A DNA stretch of 17,166 nucleotides from SFLA01 sp045533895 (GTDB lineage Bacteria; Bacillota; Clostridia; Oscillospirales; CAG-382): NCBI GenBank assembly GCA_045533895.1, contig JAZSIT010000051.1, positions 1 to 17,166 of the forward strand, read 5' to 3'. A program made the translations under genes and the position numbers. Of this stretch, positions 1 to 6,748 are shown piece by piece. Below the pieces are notes generated by a model. That model searched no databases, was not told where the DNA came from, and worked only from the letters and a program-made list of their open reading frames with translations. Every line of letters begins with the position of its first letter. Within the stretch, counting starts at the first letter, position 1.

Positions 1-935
1 CCGCCCTTTTTAAGGGTTTTGGTAAGCCGTGCGATAAACTTTGAACGCATTACCGGATAGAACAGATAATCTCTGAACCAGCCGCCCAGAGTCATATGCC
101 AACGGCGCCAGTATTCGGTAACGTTTTTGGATATATAAGGGTAATCAAAGTTTTCGGGGAAAGTAAATCCGAATATATGTCCCAGACCTATTGCCATATC
201 GGAATAACCCGAGAAATCGAAATATATCTGCATGGCATAGAAAAGGATTCCGCCCCAACTGCTTACAACGGTGGGGCCTGCGGTGGTGGCAAACAAATTC
301 TCTGCCGCAAGGGCACAGGTGTTTGCGAATATTACCTTTTTGCCCATACCGATAGCAAAGCGGTAAAGTCCATCGTTAAACTGCTGTGCGGTAACACGGC
401 GGTCCTCAAGCTGGTCCTCGATATCCGTATAACGGACGATGGGGCCTGCAACAAGCTGAGGGAAAAAGGTTATAAACAAAAGAAGACGGGGAAAAGATTT
501 TTGCGGCGCACAGTTTTCACGGTAAACGTCTATAACGTATGTCATCGCCTGGAAGGTATAAAAGCTTATACCCAAAGGCAACGCGATTGCGGGCACCGCA
601 AGAGCAAGACCTGTTACAGAATTCAGTGTTTCAACAATAAAGCCTGTGTACTTGAAGACACCAAGCAGCGCCAGATTAAGTACTATTCCCGCAGTTACGG
701 CAGCCTTTTTGCCTGCAGTGGTTTGTGCTTTGCCTACAAGCAAACCGAAGGTGTAATTTATCACCGCGGAAACAAGCATCAGCAGGATATATACCGGCTC
801 GCCCCATGCGTAAAAAATCAGTGAGAACAACAGCAAAACGCCGCGGCGCCACACATTATTCTTTACCGCAAAATAGGATGCCAGAAGAAACGGTACAAGA
901 AAAATGTAAATAAAAAACAGATTGGAAAAAACCAT
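1..935 (-). CDS. MBOAT-family O-acyltransferase (AlgI/DltB-like), C-terminus cut by window edge
   Basis: An integral membrane acyltransferase predicted to move an acyl group from a carrier protein across the membrane to a surface glycan or teichoic acid. The first 311 residues are visible. Translation from the ATG at 935 begins MVFSNLFFIYIF and continues through several hydrophobic helices. Family marks are PLGISFYTFQ (about 120-129), FFPQLVAGPIVRY (157-169), QIYFDFSGYSDMAIGLG (236-252) and EYWRRWHMTLGGWFRDYLFYPV (274-295 in two parts), with the conserved His at about 280. AlgI relatives have roughly 470-520 residues, so a third or more, including the second conserved His, lies beyond base 1. 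The ATG at 935 is chosen because an AGAGG lies about 11 bp upstream and the frame is closed just before it; the ATG at 945 is in another frame. It starts 9 bp after the carrier-protein stop, so it is the third gene of the FkbH-ACP-MBOAT operon. The acyl donor and target are not visible. Confidence 0.93.
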   Translation of the reverse strand, partial: MVFSNLFFIYIFLVPFLLASYFAVKNNVWRRGVLLLFSLIFYAWGEPVYILLMLVSAVINYTFGLLVGKAQTTAGKKAAVTAGIVLNLALLGVFKYTGFIVETLNSVTGLALAVPAIALPLGISFYTFQAMTYVIDVYRENCAPQKSFPRLLLFITFFPQLVAGPIVRYTDIEDQLEDRRVTAQQFNDGLYRFAIGMGKKVIFANTCALAAENLFATTAGPTVVSSWGGILFYAMQIYFDFSGYSDMAIGLGHIFGFTFPENFDYPYISKNVTEYWRRWHMTLGGWFRDYLFYPVMRSKFIARLTKTLKKG

Positions 936-944
936 TTTCCGTCA

Positions 945-1181
945 TTACCTCTTTCTTCGCGCGGCGACGATATCGGCAAGCTCGCCAACGTTGTTCATGC
1001 CGACAACTTCTTTCATGCTGAACTTCATACGGAATTCATCCTCGATAGCGGAAATGAGGGTAATATGGGTAAGAGAATCCCAATCCTCGATATCGGAAGC
1101 GGTAGTAGAGGAAGTTACAGTGATATCTTCATCAAAAACTTCGGTAAAAATTTTACTGAGTCTTTCGTAAATCTCGTTCAT
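945..1181 (-). CDS. Stand-alone acyl carrier protein
   Basis: A 78-residue acyl carrier protein that would hold an acyl group as a thioester on 4'-phosphopantetheine. The phosphopantetheine attachment motif is DWDSLTHITL (33-42), with Ser36 as the modified residue; the following helix IEDEFRMKF (46-54) is typical of carrier proteins. The length matches the usual 75-85 residues. The ATG is preceded by AGAAAGGAT about 10 bp upstream. The gene lies 8 bp after the stop of the FkbH-like gene and 9 bp before the MBOAT gene, all on one strand, so it is probably dedicated to this small operon and not to fatty-acid synthesis: no fab genes are near. By context it is the substrate of the FkbH-like loader and the donor for the MBOAT enzyme. 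A D-alanyl carrier (DltC) role is less likely because no DltA ligase is present in the window. Confidence 0.93.
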   Translation of the reverse strand: MNEIYERLSKIFTEVFDEDITVTSSTTASDIEDWDSLTHITLISAIEDEFRMKFSMKEVVGMNNVGELADIVAARRKR

Positions 1182-1189
1182 AATTAATT

Positions 1190-2917
1190 TTATCCTTTCT
1201 GAATATGAGTCTTATTGTAAATAAAAGAATTCGTGTTTGCTGTAAACAGATTATCGTTAACTCGGGTGAAGCCAAGCTTTTCGTAAATATCCTTCACCAT
1301 TGCATTTTTTGGTGTGGGGAGATACTCTCCGACTACACGCTCAAAGCCGTTATCGGAAGCTGTCTTCACCATAGTGTTGATAATAAACTCCTCCATACCG
1401 CGCTTGAGCACACGGCAGGACATAAGATAAGTGTTTACAAACAGCTCTTTTTCCCGCTTTTCCATAATAACCGCAGAGATAAGTCCGTGGTCGCCAAACT
1501 TATCTTTAAGAGTGAAATACAGAGTTATAAAATTATCGTCAGACGCGATATTCTCTATCTCCTGCTCGGTATATCTTACGGTACGCAGATTAAACTGGTT
1601 GGAGCGCTGGGTAAGCTGTGCGATTCTGGGGAAATGATAAGTGTCAAAGGGCTTTGCCTCCGCCACCATCTCCAGACTTTCAAGATACTGGTCGTAATCG
1701 TTACAACGGCTCTGAAGCGAAACTCGCTCCGCTTCCGCACGGTATTGGTCTGTTCTGTTTCTGTCCTCAACCGAATAAGACGCGGTACCGAACAGCTCCT
1801 CATTACGCAGAAAATCCACGTAATCCTCGGGGTTTTCGGGGATATCGGGCACAGTTATCTCGGGTATAAGGCTGCGAACAACCTCGCGCTCAAAGGAGTT
1901 ATCGTCAATAAACACCATACTGTCCATACCGATATTAAGCACGTCTCTTATATGGCGGATATTGCTTGCTTTGTCTTCCCAGTTGGCGACAAAAACCGAA
2001 ATATCCTCAAGGCGAAGCACCATTTCAGGATGGTTTATAAAAGGATCTTTTGCGTTTTCTTCGTTATTCTTGGAGCAAACGCAAAGAATAATACCGCGGT
2101 TTTTCAGTTCCTTAAGCCAATGCTGGAATTGAGTAAATGCGTGTCCGGTGCCAAGCTCGCCTATCTGAATTCCGTCAGTACCGTCGTCACCGACAACGCC
2201 GCCCCAAAGGGTATTATCAAGGTCAAGCACCGCACACTTTTTGAACTTTCCTTCTGCGGAAAGAATAATATCGGTTACGGCGCGGGCAATAACGGGAAGA
2301 ATATCGGTGCGGAAGGGCATTTTTGCAATGCAGAACATCTTGCTGTCGCGCAGTTCGCTCTCCCCTACTCTGCTTTGGATGCCGTCGATATCGCAGATAA
2401 ATACGTTTTTATATTCCATGCTCATTTCCGCAAGCAGCATATTTAATTTTCTTGTCTGGAAAACAAAGGAATCTGCCGTTTTTGCGCCGTAGTCGCCAAA
2501 CACTCGGTCGTCCCAAACGGGGAAATTAAACTGTATTATTCTGGCGCGGCAGTTGGAGGAAACTCGTTTCCACACGGCAGCCATACTCTCACATACGGTT
2601 ACGGCAAAATCCTTACGTGCGTCAAGGGGAGTTTCGCAAAAGCGCTGATATAATTTGTCCGTACAGTTGATAACTGTTACGTAGGACGGAGAAAACTCGT
2701 ATAACTCGGAATTAGGGTCCATAGTCTGCGCGTCGATCTGGTTATAATCCGAATCGAACACGTTGATATTAAGCTTCTTTTCATAACCCCAGCCGCGAAG
2801 AGCAACAGCGATATGCTGTGTAGCGCAATCGCCGATAATACCGACCTTAACGGCAGAAAAATCTGAAAAATCTTTTTTATTATTTCGTTTTAATTCTATA
2901 AAGGTGGGGGTATTCAA
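1190..2917 (-). CDS. FkbH-like HAD-superfamily acyl-loading enzyme
   Basis: A 575-residue protein of the FkbH family. Characterised members take the glyceryl group from 1,3-bisphosphoglycerate, remove the phosphate and load it on an acyl carrier protein, as in methoxymalonyl-ACP and tetronate biosynthesis. An N-terminal SGNH-like region (VGIIGDCATQ, about 25-34) is followed by a HAD domain. HAD motif I is LDLDNTLWGG (231-240, the FkbH hallmark); motif II is CSKNN (281-285, with a Cys usual in the family); the motif III Lys is in NWEDK (312-316); motif IV is FIDDN (336-340). The C-terminal GNAT-like part holds QLTQRSNQFNLRT (434-446) and KFGDHGLI (473-480), both family signatures. The start is a TTG, translated as Met, at 2917, chosen for a strong GGAGGG 7 bp upstream. 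It is the first gene of the operon, preceding the carrier protein by 8 bp. The acyl group is inferred from the family; another small hydroxyacyl group is possible. Confidence 0.93.
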   Translation of the reverse strand: MNTPTFIELKRNNKKDFSDFSAVKVGIIGDCATQHIAVALRGWGYEKKLNINVFDSDYNQIDAQTMDPNSELYEFSPSYVTVINCTDKLYQRFCETPLDARKDFAVTVCESMAAVWKRVSSNCRARIIQFNFPVWDDRVFGDYGAKTADSFVFQTRKLNMLLAEMSMEYKNVFICDIDGIQSRVGESELRDSKMFCIAKMPFRTDILPVIARAVTDIILSAEGKFKKCAVLDLDNTLWGGVVGDDGTDGIQIGELGTGHAFTQFQHWLKELKNRGIILCVCSKNNEENAKDPFINHPEMVLRLEDISVFVANWEDKASNIRHIRDVLNIGMDSMVFIDDNSFEREVVRSLIPEITVPDIPENPEDYVDFLRNEELFGTASYSVEDRNRTDQYRAEAERVSLQSRCNDYDQYLESLEMVAEAKPFDTYHFPRIAQLTQRSNQFNLRTVRYTEQEIENIASDDNFITLYFTLKDKFGDHGLISAVIMEKREKELFVNTYLMSCRVLKRGMEEFIINTMVKTASDNGFERVVGEYLPTPKNAMVKDIYEKLGFTRVNDNLFTANTNSFIYNKTHIQKG

Positions 2918-2951
2918 GCACAGTCCCTCCCAGTTTATTTTCTGTCTTTAC

Positions 2952-2980
2952 AGTTTAACACTCAAAAGGAAAAAAGTCAA
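2952..2980 (-). promoter_or_regulatory. Second candidate promoter of the FkbH operon
   Basis: On the minus strand, TTGACT (2980-2975) is followed after 17 bp by TAAACT (2957-2952), with TG placed one base before the -10 (extended -10). A start near 2945 would give a leader of about 27 nt ending in the GGAGGG ribosome site. It lies downstream of the stronger promoter at 3019-3047 and outside its palindrome, so it could give a basal, palindrome-independent level. The -10 matches only 4 of 6 bases. Confidence 0.45.
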
Positions 2981-3018
2981 CAAGAAGGGTGTTTATTTTC
3001 CCTTTTTCGCGCTATTTG

Positions 3019-3047
3019 ATTATACTATGACATACGAAGTATGTCAA
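3019..3047 (-). promoter_or_regulatory. Consensus sigma-A promoter of the FkbH-ACP-MBOAT operon
   Basis: Reading the minus strand, TTGACA (3047-3042) and TATAAT (3024-3019) are separated by exactly 17 bp, so both hexamers match the consensus fully. The predicted start near 3012 gives a leader of about 95 nt before the TTG start codon. Such a strong promoter overlapped by a palindrome (3028-3046) suggests tight repression most of the time. Confidence 0.8.
3028..3046. promoter_or_regulatory. Palindromic operator-like site over the FkbH promoter
   Basis: TGACATAC-GAA-GTATGTCA is a perfect 8-bp inverted repeat with a 3-bp centre. It covers five bases of the -35 and most of the spacer of the minus-strand promoter, where a bound dimeric repressor would block RNA polymerase. 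No regulator gene is adjacent in the window, so the binding protein is unknown. A small hairpin is a weaker reading because the site lies upstream of the predicted transcript. Confidence 0.6.
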
Positions 3048-3095
3048 TCGAGAAGAACGCTTTTTCTCATAATTTACAAACTGTTGATATTTGAA

Positions 3096-3124
3096 TTGAC
3101 TTTTATGGCCAAAACAGATATAAT
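3096..3124 (+). promoter_or_regulatory. ribF promoter
   Basis: TTGACT (3096-3101), 17 bp, then TATAAT (3119-3124). The predicted start near 3131 gives a leader of about 44 nt to the GTG start of ribF. The -10 sits in the first copy of a tandem 19-bp repeat. I see no FMN riboswitch in the leader; it is too short for one. Confidence 0.75.
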
Positions 3125-3147
3125 TGTTCAAAACAGATATAGTTGTT
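3110..3147 (+). repeat. Tandem 19-bp repeat spanning the ribF -10 region
   Basis: Two head-to-tail copies, CAAAACAGATATAATTGTT (3110-3128) and CAAAACAGATATAGTTGTT (3129-3147), differ at one base. The first holds the -10 TATAAT; the second holds TATAGT and falls just after the predicted start. It may be a recent slippage duplication or a pair of direct-repeat regulator sites. Confidence 0.85.
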
Positions 3148-3174
3148 AGGGAAAAATCAAGCAGGAGGTTTGCT

Positions 3175-4101
3175 GTGGAGGTATTTTGTCAGCCCTTTAC
3201 ACAACTTAATACCGAAACGGCTGTTGCCTTGGGTTTCTTTGACGGCGTGCATACAGGACATCGGGCGGTCATCTCCCAAACGGTGAGATATGCAAAAGAA
3301 AAAGGGCTTAATGCTGTGGTATGGACCTTTGACAATTCGCCTAAAAGCGTTTTTTCGGGTCAGGATATTCCCGTTATTACAACTGCCGCAGAAAAACAAA
3401 AATTATTTGAGGAAATGGGTGTGGATATACTCATCTCCTTCCCCTTTGACGAAAAGGTTCAAAAGCTGGAATGTGCAGATTTTGCCGAGGAAATACTATA
3501 CAAATGCCTGAGAGCAAAAAAGGTGTTTTGCGGGTTTAATTATTCCTTCGGCGCAGGCGGAAAAGGAACGCCTGAAATGCTGAATAAACTATGCGCTTCC
3601 AAAGGTATTGAGACAGAGATACTTGCCCCTGTGGAAAAAGCGTGGGGCACGGTAAGTTCTTCCCGTATACGGGAAATGATAGAAAAGGGCGACGTATCAA
3701 AAGCTACAGAACTTTTAGGCAGACCGTATTCCGTTTACGGTACCGTTACCCACGGCAAGAAGCTGGGACGAACTATAGGCTTCCCCACCGTAAACCAAGT
3801 TATTGAAAGTAAAAAAGTTATTCCTAAAGACGGGGTGTATCTCACCCGGGTACTCTTTAACGGAGACGCTTATTACGGTATTACCGATATAGGTGTAAAG
3901 CCTACGGTGGGTACACACACCCGGGGTGCGGAAACGTATATCTTCGGCTTTAAGGGAGACCTCTACGGAAAGAATATTAAGACAGAGTTTCTTGAATACC
4001 TGCGAAAAGAAAAAAAGTTTGAGTCTGTTGATGAGTTGAAAAAGCAGATTTCCTGCGACGAACAAAAAGCAAAAGAAATATTAAGGCAATATGAAAATTA
4101 A
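3175..4101 (+). CDS. ribF: Bifunctional riboflavin kinase / FAD synthetase
   Basis: A 308-residue cytoplasmic enzyme that phosphorylates riboflavin to FMN and adenylates FMN to FAD. The N-terminal adenylyltransferase part shows GFFDGVHTGH (20-29, nucleotide-binding HxGH-type motif), FNYSFGAGGKG (121-131) and SSSRIR (161-166). The C-terminal riboflavin kinase part shows GRTIGFPT (198-205) and FLEYLRKEKKF (272-282). The GTG at 3175 is preferred because AGGAGG lies 6 bp upstream (3163-3168) and the 308-residue length fits the family. The frame runs on to 3124, but that part starts inside the -10 and is not expected to be translated. Its end overlaps the next gene by 11 bp, so the two are translationally coupled. 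It is not joined to the flavoprotein genes downstream. Confidence 0.96.
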   Translation: MEVFCQPFTQLNTETAVALGFFDGVHTGHRAVISQTVRYAKEKGLNAVVWTFDNSPKSVFSGQDIPVITTAAEKQKLFEEMGVDILISFPFDEKVQKLECADFAEEILYKCLRAKKVFCGFNYSFGAGGKGTPEMLNKLCASKGIETEILAPVEKAWGTVSSSRIREMIEKGDVSKATELLGRPYSVYGTVTHGKKLGRTIGFPTVNQVIESKKVIPKDGVYLTRVLFNGDAYYGITDIGVKPTVGTHTRGAETYIFGFKGDLYGKNIKTEFLEYLRKEKKFESVDELKKQISCDEQKAKEILRQYEN

Positions 4102-4954
4102 ATTATTAAAAAGCAAAAAAGGTCTTACTGCCATTTGTATAGTGCTTGTACTTATCTTATTTGCGGTATGGGTACTGTGGGCAAACAAGGCTGTGCAGTT
4201 AAACACCGTAACCGTTGTAAGCGAAAGCTTGCCCGAAAGATTTTCGGGATATAAAATTGCCCATATCTCCGACCTGCACAACGCGGAGATAGGCAAAGAC
4301 AACAAAAAGCTGCTGGCTCTTCTTGAGGAATCCCAACCGGATATTATAGTTTTTACCGGAGATATAATCGATTCCTACAGAACAGATGTGGATACCGCAA
4401 TTTCCTTTACAGAAAAGGCGGCGGAGATAGCACCTATATATTTCGTACCGGGAAACCACGAATCCCGCATACCCGAAGATTACCAAAAGCTCCTTGAAGG
4501 CTTTGGAAAAATAGGCGTTACAGTGCTTGAAAACCAAACAGAAAAAATAGAAAAAGACGGCGAATATATCTGTATTGCAGGAGTAAAAGACCCTGCTTTT
4601 GAAAAGACGGATTCAAGTTCTTACGGCAGAATTATGAGCGGTTATCTGGATACTCTTGATACCGACGGTTTCTTTTGTGTGCTTCTTTCCCACAGACCCG
4701 AATTGTTTGATATTTACTGCAAATATTCCGTTGACTTGGTGCTTAGCGGACACGCCCACGGCGGTCAAATACGCCTGCCCTTTATAGGCGCGGTCTATGT
4801 GCCCGTTCAAGGATTTTTCCCTGAATATACGGAGGGTTTGCACACCGACGGAAGCACCAATATGGTTATAAGCCGCGGAATAGGAAACAGTTCTGTACCT
4901 ATCCGTTTTAATAACCGGCCCGAGGTAGTTTTGATCGAGCTGAAAAGCAAATAA
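4091..4954 (+). CDS. Membrane-anchored metallophosphoesterase (YkuE/YaeI-like)
   Basis: A 287-residue calcineurin-like phosphoesterase with one N-terminal membrane segment (about 11-30, LTAICIVLVLILFAVWVLW), so the catalytic domain is probably outside the cytoplasm. All dinuclear metal motifs are present: SDLH (60-63), TGDI (89-92), GNHE (121-124), a lone His in SHRP (about 201), and GHAHGG (220-225). The family includes YkuE and lipid- or nucleotide-hydrolysing enzymes; the substrate here cannot be read from sequence. The ATG at 4091 overlaps the end of ribF by 11 bp and has AAGG 5 bp upstream, implying coupling to ribF, though the two show no obvious functional link. About 100 bp separate it from the next gene, and I see no clear terminator there. 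Confidence 0.93.
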   Translation: MKIKLLKSKKGLTAICIVLVLILFAVWVLWANKAVQLNTVTVVSESLPERFSGYKIAHISDLHNAEIGKDNKKLLALLEESQPDIIVFTGDIIDSYRTDVDTAISFTEKAAEIAPIYFVPGNHESRIPEDYQKLLEGFGKIGVTVLENQTEKIEKDGEYICIAGVKDPAFEKTDSSSYGRIMSGYLDTLDTDGFFCVLLSHRPELFDIYCKYSVDLVLSGHAHGGQIRLPFIGAVYVPVQGFFPEYTEGLHTDGSTNMVISRGIGNSSVPIRFNNRPEVVLIELKSK

Positions 4955-4983
4955 AAAGCACGGGCTTAAAATGGAAAATTTCG

Positions 4984-5008
4984 GCACTTTAACATTCTTG
5001 AAAAGTGC
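4984..5008. promoter_or_regulatory. Dyad overlapping the -35 of the carboxypeptidase promoter
   Basis: GCACTTT (4984-4990) and AAAGTGC (5002-5008) form a perfect 7-bp inverted repeat with an 11-bp centre. The right arm overlaps the last bases of the -35 TTGAAA (4998-5003), so a repressor site is possible. It could also be a weak terminator hairpin for the upstream operon, but there is no T-run after it. Confidence 0.35.
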
Positions 5009-5026
5009 ACCGATATATGGTATACT
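4998..5026 (+). promoter_or_regulatory. Promoter of the VanY-like lipoprotein gene
   Basis: TTGAAA (4998-5003), 17 bp, then TATACT (5021-5026), with an extended -10 TG at 5018-5019. The predicted start near 5033 gives a leader of about 25 nt holding the GAGAGG ribosome site 8 bp before the ATG. Confidence 0.7.
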
Positions 5027-5057
5027 GCTACTGTAAATACAACGAGAGGCGCATATT

Positions 5058-5873
5058 ATGCTAAAAGGAAAATACATTACAGCATTGTTTATTGCAGGCT
5101 TATTTTTACTTGCGTCCTGCGATATGATATATAACGAAGAAAGCACTGAGAGCTATGGCGAAGTATCCGAGACAGTGTCCGAGCAAAGTGAAGAAACGGT
5201 TTCGGAAGAGCCCTCTGTTCCCGAAGAAAGCACGATTCCCGAAGAAAGTATACTTCCCGAGGAGAGTACGGAAACAAGCATGGAAGAATCTACCGTTCCC
5301 GATGAAAATCTTACCGCAAACGGGTTTGTTATAACCGTTGTTGACGGTGTTACCTATATAGACGGAATACTTGTTGTAAACAAGACCTATTCCCTGCCTG
5401 CCGAGTATCCCGTCACATCACTGACAGCAGAAACCTACGCTGCATACATAGAAATGCAAAAGGCTGCAAAAGAGGACGGAATAAGTCTTTATTCTGTAAG
5501 TGATTTCCGCTCTTACGATTATCAGGCAGGGTTGTACGACAGATACTGCCAAAGAGACGGCAAGGAGAAGGCTGACACCTATTCTGCGCGCCCCGGTCAT
5601 TCCGAGCATCAGACGGGAATGGCTATCGATCTGAATATGGCGTCCAGCGCGTTCACCGGCTCAAAGGAAGCGCTGTGGATCGCAGAACATTGCGCCGAAT
5701 ATGGATTTATTATCCGTTATCCCGAGGGGAAAATGGATATTACAGGTTATAAATACGAGCCGTGGCACGTAAGATACGTTGGAAAAGAGTTTGCACAAAA
5801 ATTGTATCTGGGTGACGGTCAGTTTACCACCATGGAAGAATATTTCGGTATTACTTCCGAATATGCGGAATAA
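5058..5873 (+). CDS. VanY-type D-alanyl-D-alanine carboxypeptidase lipoprotein (peptidase M15B)
   Basis: A 271-residue zinc peptidase predicted to trim the terminal D-Ala of peptidoglycan stem peptides outside the cell. The signal peptide ends in a lipobox, LLASC, with Cys21 as the lipidated residue. Residues about 25-85 form a Glu/Ser/Pro-rich linker with PEES repeats (VPEEST, IPEESI, LPEEST) that holds the enzyme off the membrane. The catalytic domain follows: FRSY (150-153), SEHQTGMAIDL (182-192) giving zinc ligands His184 and Asp191, and EPWHVRYVG (234-242) giving the catalytic Glu234 and zinc ligand His237. All key residues are present. It has its own promoter and ends just before a strong hairpin, so it is a single-gene unit. 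Neighbouring van resistance genes are absent, so a wall-maintenance role is likelier than glycopeptide resistance. Confidence 0.95.
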   Translation: MLKGKYITALFIAGLFLLASCDMIYNEESTESYGEVSETVSEQSEETVSEEPSVPEESTIPEESILPEESTETSMEESTVPDENLTANGFVITVVDGVTYIDGILVVNKTYSLPAEYPVTSLTAETYAAYIEMQKAAKEDGISLYSVSDFRSYDYQAGLYDRYCQRDGKEKADTYSARPGHSEHQTGMAIDLNMASSAFTGSKEALWIAEHCAEYGFIIRYPEGKMDITGYKYEPWHVRYVGKEFAQKLYLGDGQFTTMEEYFGITSEYAE

Positions 5874-5900
5874 AGAACAAGTTTTCCTTTACGAATATAA

Positions 5901-5940
5901 AACAATAATCCACCCTAAACGGGTGGATTATTGTTATTTT
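5901..5940. terminator. Bidirectional intrinsic terminator
   Basis: A perfect 15-bp stem (5901-5915 with 5921-5935) and a TAAAC loop. On the plus strand it is followed by ATTTT; read on the minus strand it is followed by TTTTAT. It sits between convergent genes and contains the stop codon of the minus-strand gene (5934-5936), serving both. Confidence 0.88.
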
Positions 5941-6659
5941 AGGTAATGTGAATATTTCTCGACAAACTCATCGTATTCATGTTTTTCTGTTATCCAAGCA
6001 ATAACATAATACTCTGTTATGCCCAACCGAGCATATGCTTCAAAGCGATGATTACCGTCATTTAGCTCGAATCCGCCGTCAACATAGTGAACTATAAGAG
6101 GCGGCAGATCGGTTTCGTTTTTAATTACCTCCGCCAGCTCTGCAACATGCTTTTCAAACCAATTTGCATCGACGCGGTATTTCATATTTTCTTCCGGTCC
6201 GCAACAGCGCGCAAACAGCGAAAGCGGCATTTTCAAAGGACCCAAGAAATACCTGTCGGTAAGTTTCAATCCGTCAGAGAACTCTTTGTTATGTCCGTCG
6301 GACAACAGATAGGCGTGTACCCACTCCTCCAACTTTCCAACGGAAGAATATCCCATAGCCGAGGATAAAGTCGCCTTGTAATCCATAATACAAATCTCCT
6401 TTTTTGAATATACGATCTTCTTGATCGATTCAACAGATAGATAATATTCTTCGGCAAGAGTTTCAATATCGGCGCCTGATTTGAATTTTGCCTTTATATC
6501 ACGGTTTCGCTGGGCGATATAACGTTTGTAGCCCGAAGTCTCGCCCCAAGTGCGTTTTGTGTCCCCGGTAGGTATATATATCACCTTACCCGCTGCATAT
6601 TTTTGAATCTGCTTCAGCAGTTTTTCAGGCAATATGTCTTTACCGTTTTCATATTTCAT
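5934..6659 (-). CDS. CD3324-like helix-turn-helix joined to a ParB/sulfiredoxin-like DGNHR region
   Basis: A 241-residue protein of two parts. Residues 1-88 resemble the clostridial CD3324-type small DNA-binding proteins: MKYENGKDILPEKLLKQIQKY, VIYIP (26-30), WGETSGY (38-44), then a helix-turn-helix-like LAEEYYLSVESIKKIVY (68-84). Residues about 92-241 end in FELNDGNHRFEAYARLG (197-213), the nucleotide-binding type motif of ParB/sulfiredoxin-fold proteins. Possible roles range from DNA-linked regulation to a kinase or nuclease; the sequence does not decide. The ATG at 6659 is chosen because GGAG lies 9 bp upstream; the ATG at 6668 directly abuts that GGAG, too close for initiation. It lies about 90 bp after the methyltransferase gene on the same strand and may be co-transcribed. 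The junction holds a Met (92), so the second part may have begun as a separate gene. Confidence 0.75.
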   Translation of the reverse strand: MKYENGKDILPEKLLKQIQKYAAGKVIYIPTGDTKRTWGETSGYKRYIAQRNRDIKAKFKSGADIETLAEEYYLSVESIKKIVYSKKEICIMDYKATLSSAMGYSSVGKLEEWVHAYLLSDGHNKEFSDGLKLTDRYFLGPLKMPLSLFARCCGPEENMKYRVDANWFEKHVAELAEVIKNETDLPPLIVHYVDGGFELNDGNHRFEAYARLGITEYYVIAWITEKHEYDEFVEKYSHYLK

Positions 6660-6682
6660 AAATATCATCTCCTGTCATAGAG

Positions 6683-6711
6683 ATTATAGCTAATAAATCT
6701 TGAAAAAAATA
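6683..6711 (-). promoter_or_regulatory. Possible promoter of the HTH-DGNHR gene
   Basis: On the minus strand a perfect TATAAT (6688-6683) lies about 24 bp before the chosen ATG, but the hexamer 17 bp upstream (TATTTT) is a poor -35. A start near 6676 would give a 16-nt leader that contains only the GGAG site, which also fits the ATG at 6659. It may need an activator or may be fortuitous. Confidence 0.35.
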
Positions 6712-6748
6712 TATAAAAGATGGTTATAATTGTTTGTTACATAAAGTC

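Noticed and set aside
96..824. Plus-strand open frame of 242 codons
   Set aside because: It is antisense to the MBOAT gene, whose minus-strand translation shows clear family motifs; the plus frame has no ribosome site and no recognisable domain.
1205..2446. Plus-strand open frame of 413 codons
   Set aside because: Antisense to the FkbH-like gene, which carries all HAD motifs. The plus-frame protein is low-complexity in character and has no ribosome site.
3028..3046. Resemblance of ACTTCGTAT in the palindrome to the arms of loxP
   Set aside because: Only about nine bases match, the 8-bp loxP core and arm length are absent, and no recombinase gene is present; a transcription operator fits its position better.
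3124..3174. Longer ribF start at a TTG inside the promoter
   Set aside because: The codon overlaps the -10 box and precedes the predicted transcription start; GTG at 3175 has AGGAGG at ideal spacing.
5208..5290. Repeated PEES-coding units in the VanY-like gene as a possible DNA repeat array
   Set aside because: The repeats are in frame, imperfect and few; they are a spacer in the protein, not a CRISPR or mobile repeat.
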